From Burkholderiales bacterium (GTDB lineage Bacteria > Pseudomonadota > Gammaproteobacteria > Burkholderiales > Burkholderiaceae_C), in the NCBI GenBank assembly GCA_003963005.1, contig RXJW01000064.1, positions 40,845 through 104,844 of the forward strand: a stretch of 64,000 nt of DNA. Direction: 5' to 3'. The notes beneath the pieces are model-generated. The model saw only the letters and a program-made list of their open reading frames with translations. It did not search any database and was not told the DNA's origin. Below, in pieces: positions 57,709 to 64,000 of this stretch (its first letter is position 1; each line of letters starts with the position of its first letter). Position numbers and translations under genes: made by a program.

Positions 57709-58521
57709 TCAGCGGTTGCGCGGGGCGATGGGCGTCTCGGGCACCGGGTAGCCGGCGGCACCGAAGGTCGTGACGACGGCCTTGTGCACGTCGAAGTAGA
57801 CCTGCCAGTAGTGGTCGGTGTGGCAGTACGGCCGCACGCACAGCAGCGGGCCTTCGGGGGTGAACTGCAGGATCTCGATGTCGGGCGCCGGTGTGACCAG
57901 CACGTTCGGAATGGCGGCGATGGCGGGGCGCAGCCTGGCGATGGCTTCGTGCGGATCCACGCTGTTGGCCACCTTGGCCGTGCAGTCCACGCGCCGGTGG
58001 GGCAGGGCGGAATAGTTCTGGATGGAGCCGCTGAAGATCGCGTTGTTGCCGACCAGGGTGTGCACGTTGTCGGGCGTGACGATGGAGGTGCCGAACAGGC
58101 CGATCTCGGTCACCGTGCCCGTCACGCCACCGGCCTGCACGAAGTCGCCCACCTTGAAGGGCCGCAGCACCTGCATGAACACGCCCGCCGCGAAGTGCGT
58201 GAGCAGCCCGCCCCAGGCGGTGCCGATGGCCAGGCCTGCACCCGCCAGCAGCGCGGCGAACGACGTGGTATTGACGCCGAAGATGTCCAGGATGGCCAGG
58301 ATCAGCACCAGGTTCAGCAGCACGCCGAGAATCGAGCGCAGGTAGGTGGCGAGCGTCGAGTCGATGCGCTTGCCGCGCTCCAGCGCGGCCGAGAAGACGC
58401 GCAGCGCCAGCCCGATGAGCCAGCGGCCCACCACCCAGGCGGCAATGGCCGCGAGCACCTTCAGGCCGAAGTCGGCCCCCTGGGTGCTGAGAAACTGCCA
58501 GATCGCTTCGGTGTTCAACAT
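57709..58521 (-). CDS. Small mechanosensitive channel, MscS family
   Basis: 270-residue channel. Two hydrophobic helices (LKVLAAIAAWVVGRWLIGLALRV and VLLNLVLILAILDIFGV) precede the pore helix AALLAGAGLAIGTAWGGLLTHFAAGVFM, rich in Gly/Ala as in MscS TM3. The beta domain follows (PFKVGDFVQAGGVTGTVTEIGLFGT) and ends in the alpha/beta cytoplasmic part. ATG 58521 has a GGAGGG site upstream; the longer frame upstream is a shadow of the divergent gene. It releases solutes at hypo-osmotic shock. Confidence 0.94.
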   Translation of the reverse strand: MLNTEAIWQFLSTQGADFGLKVLAAIAAWVVGRWLIGLALRVFSAALERGKRIDSTLATYLRSILGVLLNLVLILAILDIFGVNTTSFAALLAGAGLAIGTAWGGLLTHFAAGVFMQVLRPFKVGDFVQAGGVTGTVTEIGLFGTSIVTPDNVHTLVGNNAIFSGSIQNYSALPHRRVDCTAKVANSVDPHEAIARLRPAIAAIPNVLVTPAPDIEILQFTPEGPLLCVRPYCHTDHYWQVYFDVHKAVVTTFGAAGYPVPETPIAPRNR

Positions 58522-58533
58522 GAGGTCCCTCCC

Positions 58534-59097
58534 TTGAAGACGCGCCCATCGTCGCAGCCTGCTGCGTCGGCCGCAAATCCCCCGAATGGCGACGCGGCGG
58601 GCGGCGCGCGGCTGACCGGGCTCGCGCCGGTCTTCGATGACCAGGCCCGGCTGCTGGTGCTGGGCAGTTTCCCGGGCGCAGCGTCGCTGCAGGCGGCGCA
58701 GTACTACGCCCATCCCCGCAACGCCTTCTGGCCGGTCATGGCCGCCCTGGTCGGCGAGGCGGGCCTCGCGGAGCGGCCCTACGCGGATCGGCTCGATGCG
58801 CTGAAGCGGCACCGTGTCGCGCTGTGGGACGCCGTGGCCGCCTGTCGCCGCGAAGGCAGCCTGGATACGGCCATCGAGGCCGCCGAGCCGAGCGACCTGC
58901 CCGCGCTCGTCGCCCGGCTGCCGGCCCTGCGGGTGATCGCCTGCAACGGCGCGCTCGCCCACCGGCAGACGCTGCTGGCGCTGGGCGATGCGGCGCTGCC
59001 GGTGCTCAAGCTGCCGTCCACCAGCCCCGCACATGCCGGGCTGCGGCTGGTCGACAAGATCGACGCCTGGCGCACCGCGCTGGGCCGCTACCTCTAG
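58534..59097 (+). CDS. DNA-deoxyinosine glycosylase (uracil-DNA glycosylase superfamily)
   Basis: 187 residues from TTG 58534, the only plausible start in frame; the divergent mscS start is 12 bases away. The opening motif VLGSFPGAASLQAAQYYAHPRNAFWPVM is characteristic of hypoxanthine-DNA glycosylases (read here as GSFPGAASL and YAHPRNAFW). The later block LPSTSPAHAGL supplies the DNA-intercalation loop. It removes deaminated adenine (hypoxanthine) from DNA. The first 25 residues are Ala/Pro-rich and may be unstructured. Confidence 0.87.
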   Translation: MKTRPSSQPAASAANPPNGDAAGGARLTGLAPVFDDQARLLVLGSFPGAASLQAAQYYAHPRNAFWPVMAALVGEAGLAERPYADRLDALKRHRVALWDAVAACRREGSLDTAIEAAEPSDLPALVARLPALRVIACNGALAHRQTLLALGDAALPVLKLPSTSPAHAGLRLVDKIDAWRTALGRYL

Positions 59098-59106
59098 GAT
59101 GCCCGG

Positions 59107-59880
59107 ATGACGACCAAGAAACAGACCTGGGGGCCGGCGACGCTGAGCGAGTTCGACGGCGTGCGCTTCCTGCATCTCGACTCCATCTGGGTGCAGGGCG
59201 CGATGCGCATCCGCAAGCCGGATCAGCTCGAACTGGAGTACATCCAGCGCATGTGCGCCTGGCTGCTGTGGCGCGACCCGTCCAGCCTGTCCGGCGGGCA
59301 TGCCGTGCAACTCGGGCTCGGTGCGGCCGCCCTCACGCGCTTCTGCCATGGGCAGCTCAAGATGCGCACGACGGCGGTCGAGATCAATCCAGAGGTGATC
59401 GCAGCCTGCCGTCAATGGTTCCGCCTGCCGGCCAACGATGCGCGGCTGACGGTCGTCAACGCTGACGCCGCCGCCTGGGTGGCCGATGACGCGAACCTGC
59501 AGACCGTGGACGTGCTCAACGTCGACCTCTACGACCACGACGCGGCAGCCCCCGTGCTGGACGACGAGGCCTTTTATGCCGCCTGCCGGGGCGTGCTGGC
59601 CGACGGCGGCCTGATGACGGTCAACCTGTTCGGCCGCAGCGCAAGCTTTGCCCGCAGCGCACTGCGCATCGCCCGGGCTTTCGGGTCGGACCAGGTCTGG
59701 AGCCTGGCCCCCACGAAGGAAGGGAACACGGTGGTCGTGGCGGCACGCGGCGTACAAGTGCCGCACCGGGACATCCTGGAGCAGCGCGCACACACCCTCG
59801 AATCGCGGTACAAGTTGCCAGCGCGCAAGTGGTTGCGCCTGGTCCGGCCCCTGCCGATGAGCATACTCAGCGCCATCTGA
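59107..59880 (+). CDS. Spermidine synthase-like (polyamine aminopropyltransferase family) protein
   Basis: 257-residue Rossmann-fold protein. The opening FDGVRFLHLDSIWVQGAMRIRKPDQLELEYIQRM corresponds to the family's N-terminal strand. The cofactor-binding loop reads AVQLGLGAAALTRF, the acidic residue is in TAVEINPEVI, and the aminopropyl site is in NVDLYDHDAAAP. Typical SpeE has D-A-F-D in that loop; here it is VDLYDHD, so it belongs to the divergent SpeE-like group of unknown substrate. Nine bases after the glycosylase gene. Confidence 0.85.
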   Translation: MTTKKQTWGPATLSEFDGVRFLHLDSIWVQGAMRIRKPDQLELEYIQRMCAWLLWRDPSSLSGGHAVQLGLGAAALTRFCHGQLKMRTTAVEINPEVIAACRQWFRLPANDARLTVVNADAAAWVADDANLQTVDVLNVDLYDHDAAAPVLDDEAFYAACRGVLADGGLMTVNLFGRSASFARSALRIARAFGSDQVWSLAPTKEGNTVVVAARGVQVPHRDILEQRAHTLESRYKLPARKWLRLVRPLPMSILSAI

Positions 59881-59896
59881 CCGAGATCCCCGCCCG

Positions 59897-61687
59897 ATGT
59901 CCACGTCCAAGTCCAAGCATCAGCCCCTGCCGCCCGCCGCCAAGACCGAAGGTCGCCTGGAATGGCGGGCCCTGCTGCATTGGTTGCTGGAAGACGGGCT
60001 GATCGATGACGTGCAGGTCCAGCGCACCGAGCAGCGCTTCGCCGCGGGTGATAGTTCCCTGCATCCGCTGGTGCGGCTCGGGCATGCGAGCCTGGTGCGG
60101 CTGTCCACGGGCAAGCCGCTGGACGTCGATGCGCTGAGCGAATGGCTGGCCTTGCGGGCCAAGCTGCCTTACCTGCGCATCGATCCGCTGAAGGTGGACG
60201 TGGGTCGTGTGGGCGACGTGATGTCCATCGGTTACGCCGAGGCCAAGCGCTGCCTGCCGGTGCAGTTCGGCATGAACGACGTGACGATCGCGACCTCGGA
60301 GCCCTTCGACACGAGCTGGGTGGCGCAGATCGAGTCGCATGTGCGCAAGCCGATCAAGCTCGTGGTGGCCAATCCGCTGGAGATCTCGCGCTACACGACC
60401 GAGTTCTTCACGCTCGCCCGCTCGGTGCGTGCCGCGGCCAAGGCCGGCGAGCAGAGCCAGGTGGCGAGCTTCGAGCAGCTCGTCGAGCTCGGCCGCACCA
60501 ACAAGCAGCTCGATGCGAATGACCAGGGCGTCGTGCAGGTGGTGGACTGGCTCTGGCAATACGCCTTTGACCAGCGCGCCTCCGACATTCACCTGGAGCC
60601 CCGCCGCGAGATGGGCGTGATCCGTTTCCGCATCGACGGCGTGCTGCACACCGTCTACCAGTTGCCGCCGACCGTCATGGCGGCGATGACCTCCCGGATC
60701 AAGCTGCTCGGCCGCATGGACGTCGTCGAGAAGCGCCGACCGCTGGACGGCCGCATCAAGACGCGCAATCCGGCGGGCGACGAGGTGGAAATGCGGCTGT
60801 CGACGCTGCCGACGGCGTTCGGCGAGAAGATGGTCATGCGCATCTTCGACCCCGACACGGCCGTGAAGGATCTGTCGTCGCTCGGCTTCGGCCAGCACGA
60901 CTCCGACCGCTGGGAGTCGCTGGTCAAGCAGCCCCACGGCATCATCCTCGTGACGGGCCCGACGGGCAGCGGCAAGACGACCACGCTGTATTCCACGCTG
61001 AAGCGCCTGGCCACCGACGAGGTCAATGTCTGCACGATCGAAGACCCGATCGAGATGATCGAGCCCGCGTTCAACCAGACGCAGGTGCAGAACGTGCTGG
61101 ACTTCGGCTTCGCGGAGGGCCTGCGTGCGCTGATGCGGCAGGACCCGGACATCATCATGGTGGGCGAAATCCGTGACCTGGAAACCGCCGAGATGGCCAT
61201 CCAGGCGGCGCTGACCGGTCACCTTGTCTTCAGCACCCTGCACACGAACGATTCCGTCTCGGCGATCACGCGGTTGATGGACCTGGGCGTCCCGAGCTAC
61301 CTGATCAGCGCAACCGTCATCGGCGTGCTGGCGCAGCGCCTCGTGCGCACACTGTGCCCGCACTGCAAGCAGCCGGATCCGACGGTGACGCGCGAAGGCT
61401 TGAACGAACTGGTGAAGCATTGGCGCATCGGCGGCGGCGTGAAGCCTTACAAGCCGGTTGGCTGCTTGGAGTGCCGCAACACCGGCTTCCGCGGTCGCGC
61501 GGGCCTGTACGAACTGCTGACGGTGAGTGAAGGCGTCAAGGGGTCCCTGGAAGATCTTCCCCTGCTGCGTCGGCACGCCGTGCAGGAGGGCCTGCGGCCG
61601 CTGCGGCTGGCGGGTGCGATGAAGGTCGCCGAGGGGGCGACGACGGTCGAGGAAGTGCTGCGCAGCACACCGGCCTGGGAGGGCTGA
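59897..61687 (+). CDS. gspE: GspE/PilB-family secretion ATPase
   Basis: 596-residue type II secretion/type IV pilus assembly ATPase. The N-terminal GspE_N-like domain (1-200) is followed by the catalytic core: FDQRASDIHLEPRR, Walker A GPTGSGKTTTLY, Asp box IEDPIEMI, Walker B DPDIIMVGEIRDLETAEMA and His box TGHLVFSTLHTNDS. A metal-binding tetracysteine is seen as CPHC and CLEC. No other gsp or pil gene is next to it, so partners lie elsewhere. PilB-type function is the alternative. Confidence 0.9.
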   Translation: MSTSKSKHQPLPPAAKTEGRLEWRALLHWLLEDGLIDDVQVQRTEQRFAAGDSSLHPLVRLGHASLVRLSTGKPLDVDALSEWLALRAKLPYLRIDPLKVDVGRVGDVMSIGYAEAKRCLPVQFGMNDVTIATSEPFDTSWVAQIESHVRKPIKLVVANPLEISRYTTEFFTLARSVRAAAKAGEQSQVASFEQLVELGRTNKQLDANDQGVVQVVDWLWQYAFDQRASDIHLEPRREMGVIRFRIDGVLHTVYQLPPTVMAAMTSRIKLLGRMDVVEKRRPLDGRIKTRNPAGDEVEMRLSTLPTAFGEKMVMRIFDPDTAVKDLSSLGFGQHDSDRWESLVKQPHGIILVTGPTGSGKTTTLYSTLKRLATDEVNVCTIEDPIEMIEPAFNQTQVQNVLDFGFAEGLRALMRQDPDIIMVGEIRDLETAEMAIQAALTGHLVFSTLHTNDSVSAITRLMDLGVPSYLISATVIGVLAQRLVRTLCPHCKQPDPTVTREGLNELVKHWRIGGGVKPYKPVGCLECRNTGFRGRAGLYELLTVSEGVKGSLEDLPLLRRHAVQEGLRPLRLAGAMKVAEGATTVEEVLRSTPAWEG

Positions 61688-61801
61688 AAGGCCCGGCGTC
61701 AGTCTGGGGCTTACGCGTAATCCACAGGCGGGCCGTGTTCGCCTGACTGCCAGAATCGCCGCCTACGTTGCGGGCCAGCCGCCCGCTGGAGGCGACAGGC
61801 G

Positions 61802-62266
61802 ATGAAGATCAAGAGCCAGCGGGACTTCGTGTCCGGGCTGCTGTTCCTGGTGGTCGGTGTGGCGTTCGCGTGGGGTGCGACCGAGTATTCGTTCGGAAAT
61901 TCGGCACGCCCGGGGCCAGGGTACTTTCCGTTCGGGCTTGGCGTTCTGCTGGCCATCCTGGGAGCGTTCGTGCTGTTCAAGGCACTGACCCTGGAATCCG
62001 AGGGCGGTGACCCGATTGGGCGCATCGCCTGGAGACCGCTGTTGATCATCGTCGCGGCCGTCGCCGTGTTCGGCTTCGCACTGCCCAGGCTCGGGCTTGT
62101 CCTCACGCTGCCTTTGCTCGTCCTGATGTCGGCGATGGCAGGCGACGAGTTCCACTGGCGTGACGTGCTGATCACCAGCGTGGTGTTGACGCTGGGGAGT
62201 TGGGCGCTCTTCATCTGGGGGCTCAAGCTGACCATGCCGGTCTGGCCTGTGTTCATCAACGGCTGA
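61802..62266 (+). CDS. tctB: Tripartite tricarboxylate transporter small membrane subunit TctB
   Basis: 154 residues with four membrane helices, starting MKIKSQRDFVSGLLFLVVG. TctB proteins pair with TctA and a binding protein TctC to import citrate-like tricarboxylates on a cation gradient. A strong GGAGGCGAC site precedes the ATG. tctA follows after nine bases. The binding protein gene is not in the window. Confidence 0.9.
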   Translation: MKIKSQRDFVSGLLFLVVGVAFAWGATEYSFGNSARPGPGYFPFGLGVLLAILGAFVLFKALTLESEGGDPIGRIAWRPLLIIVAAVAVFGFALPRLGLVLTLPLLVLMSAMAGDEFHWRDVLITSVVLTLGSWALFIWGLKLTMPVWPVFING

Positions 62267-62275
62267 AGGCGCACC

Positions 62276-63787
62276 ATGGACTTGCTGAACAACCTCGGCC
62301 TCGGATTCCAGACGGCCCTGACGCTGCAGAACCTGGCCTATGCCTTCTTCGGTGCCGTGCTCGGGACGCTGATCGGCGTGCTGCCGGGCTTGGGTCCGGT
62401 GGCCACCATCGCGATGCTGCTGCCGTCCATCTACACGCTGGACGCGACGCCAGCGCTCATCATGCTGGCAGGCATCTACTATGGGGCGCAGTACGGCGGC
62501 TCCACGACAGCCATCCTGATCAACGTGCCGGGCGAGTCGAGTTCGGTCGTCACGGCGATCGATGGCTACCAGATGGCGCGGCAGGGGCGAGCCGGGCCCG
62601 CCTTGGCGGCGGCCGGGCTGGGCAGCTTCTTCGCCGGTTGCGTAGGGACCGTCATCATTGCAGCCTTCGCCCCGCCACTGACCGAACTGGCTTTCAAGTT
62701 CGGGTCGGCAGAGTATTTTTCGTTGATGGTGCTCGGCCTTGTGGGGGCGGTGGTGCTCGCATCAGGATCGTTGATCAAGGCCATCGCGATGATCGTGCTG
62801 GGGCTGTTGCTCGGGCAGGTCAACACCGACGTCATCACGGGCACGGCGCGCTTCTCGTTCGATGTTCCGGAGTTGACGGATGGCATCGGATTCGTCGTGA
62901 TTGCCATGGGCGTCTTCGGCTTCGGCGAGATCATTGCGAACCTGGGTCAGCCGGAAGAGGAGCGCGAGGTCTTCACCAAGGAGGTCAAGGGCCTGTGGCC
63001 GACTCGGGAAGACTTCAAGGAGGCGTTTCCGTCCATCCTTCGCGGCACGGCACTGGGATCGATCCTCGGCGTGCTGCCTGGCGGCGGGGCACTGCTGGCA
63101 TCGTTCGCGTCCTACACGTTGGAGAAGAAGGTGACCCGCAACCCGCGCGTGCCGTTTGGCAAAGGAGCGATCCAGGGCGTGGCGGGGCCGGAGAGTGCCA
63201 ACAACGCAGGCGCGCAGACGTCCTTCATCCCGATGCTGACGCTTGGCATCCCGCCGAATGCGGTGATGGCGCTGATGGTGGGTGCGATGACCATCAAAGG
63301 GATCCAACCGGGCCCGCAGGTGATGACGAGCAATCCGGACCTGTTCTGGGGCCTGATCGCATCCATGTGGATCGGCAACCTGATGCTGATCGTGCTCAAC
63401 CTGCCGTTGATTGGGATCTGGATCAAGCTGCTGACCGTGCCCTATCGCTTCCTGTTCCCGGCGATCGTCGTGTTCTGCTGCATTGGCACCTACTCGCTGA
63501 ACAACAACAGCTTCGACGTCTACCTGACTGCGGCGTTTGCGCTGCTGGGGTACATCTTCTACAAGCTGAGCTGTGAACCCGCACCCCTGCTGCTGGGCTT
63601 CATCCTGGGGCCGATGATGGAAGAAAACCTGCGGCGGGCCTTGCTGCTGGCGCGCGGGGACTGGAGTACCTTCCTGACGCGGCCGTTATCAGCCGGCTTG
63701 CTCATCGCGGCGGCCCTCATGATCGTGTTGGTCATGCTGCCTTCCATCAAGAGCAAGCGCGAAGAGGCGTTCCAGGAAGAAGGATGA
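62276..63787 (+). CDS. tctA: Tripartite tricarboxylate transporter large permease subunit TctA
   Basis: 503-residue permease with about eleven helices. The start MDLLNNLGLGFQTALTLQNLAYAFFGAVLGTLIGVLPGLGPVATIAMLLP is the family signature (short: GVLPGLGPVATIA). GAQYGGSTTAIL and PNAVMALMVGAMTIKG are further conserved segments. Forms a unit with tctB. No tctC is adjacent upstream (gspE is there), and the 213 bases after it hold no gene, so TctC is encoded elsewhere or beyond the right edge. Confidence 0.93.
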   Translation: MDLLNNLGLGFQTALTLQNLAYAFFGAVLGTLIGVLPGLGPVATIAMLLPSIYTLDATPALIMLAGIYYGAQYGGSTTAILINVPGESSSVVTAIDGYQMARQGRAGPALAAAGLGSFFAGCVGTVIIAAFAPPLTELAFKFGSAEYFSLMVLGLVGAVVLASGSLIKAIAMIVLGLLLGQVNTDVITGTARFSFDVPELTDGIGFVVIAMGVFGFGEIIANLGQPEEEREVFTKEVKGLWPTREDFKEAFPSILRGTALGSILGVLPGGGALLASFASYTLEKKVTRNPRVPFGKGAIQGVAGPESANNAGAQTSFIPMLTLGIPPNAVMALMVGAMTIKGIQPGPQVMTSNPDLFWGLIASMWIGNLMLIVLNLPLIGIWIKLLTVPYRFLFPAIVVFCCIGTYSLNNNSFDVYLTAAFALLGYIFYKLSCEPAPLLLGFILGPMMEENLRRALLLARGDWSTFLTRPLSAGLLIAAALMIVLVMLPSIKSKREEAFQEEG

Positions 63788-63904
63788 CGCTGCGGCTGGG
63801 CTCTGGTTGCGGCTCGTGCAGGTCTGTGCGGCAAGCCTCATGGCGTCTTGGCCGCGGCGACGGGCAGATGTGAAAGGGGCGCTCCAAAGATTTCTGCGGG
63901 AGTC

Positions 63905-63934
63905 TTGCGCGGCTTGATTTTCTTGTGCTACAGT
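63905..63934 (+). promoter_or_regulatory. Likely sigma-70 promoter reading out of the window
   Basis: TTGCGC (63905-63910) and TACAGT (63929-63934) are separated by 18 bases in a locally AT-richer stretch of an otherwise gene-free 213-base end region. The downstream gene begins beyond the right edge. Confidence 0.5.
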
Positions 63935-64000
63935 CGTGGGCTTCGCTGATCACAAAACGCAGCGCGAGCCAGAAGCGGCAAGTGTTGTGAGTTGGGATGA

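Overview
The window reads as chromosome of a high-GC betaproteobacterium of the Burkholderiales, most like the Rubrivivax/Roseateles/Leptothrix group (Sphaerotilaceae). Support comes from the petB-petC-sspA-sspB order, a DUF721 gene beside secA, several PEP-CTERM proteins, and a bchE-bchJ pair, which points to bacteriochlorophyll synthesis and hence a photosynthetic, facultatively anaerobic relative. I see no rRNA, CRISPR array, integrase, transposase or prophage genes.

Layout. 1-7.0 kb: housekeeping block (cytochrome bc1 subunits, SspA, SspB, tRNA-Thr(UGU), DUF721, SecA). 7.2-8.4 kb: two PEP-CTERM surface proteins. 8.6-15.4 kb: two hybrid histidine kinases on the minus strand on either side of argJ. 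15.6-25.8 kb: S9 peptidase, two GNATs, a SPOR protein, esterase, histidine phosphatase, an ABC exporter whose permease is fused to a CPBP protease, and a methyltransferase. 26.5-32.2 kb: an AT-richer polymorphic-toxin locus on the minus strand: a Sec-exported Rhs/YD-repeat protein (frameshifted near its N-terminus) ending in a domain with an HEGFH metallopeptidase motif, then a translationally coupled Cys-rich membrane-anchored protein and a colicin-immunity-like protein. It is bordered by a palindromic repeat on one side and a perfect 10-bp inverted repeat on the other.

32.3-37.3 kb: an ECF sigma factor with its YciI/DGPF partner, then a PhoD-like phosphatase between two PEP-CTERM proteins. 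37.4-37.8 kb: a gene-free, hairpin-rich stretch ending in a plus-strand terminator. 37.8-41.2 kb: a putative metal (probably copper) uptake set: DUF2946 protein, TonB-dependent receptor, YcnI-like protein. 41.2-42.4 kb: an M20-like peptidase with divergent metal ligands. 42.6-44.9 kb: bchE-bchJ behind a possible FNR box.

44.9-52.2 kb: a nearly complete urate-to-ureidoglycine pathway. PuuD oxidises urate, UraH hydrolyses 5-hydroxyisourate, the UraD half of a fusion makes allantoin, PuuE opens allantoin, and the AllC half of the same fusion attacks allantoate. XdhC serves xanthine dehydrogenase upstream and a glycerate kinase handles the glyoxylate-derived end. 52.3-61.7 kb: HDOD protein, LolC-LolD, PurU, TatD, MOSC, MscS, DNA glycosylase, a spermidine-synthase-like protein and a lone GspE-type ATPase. 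61.8-63.8 kb: TctB-TctA tricarboxylate transporter subunits without TctC. The last 210 bases hold a promoter reading out of the window.
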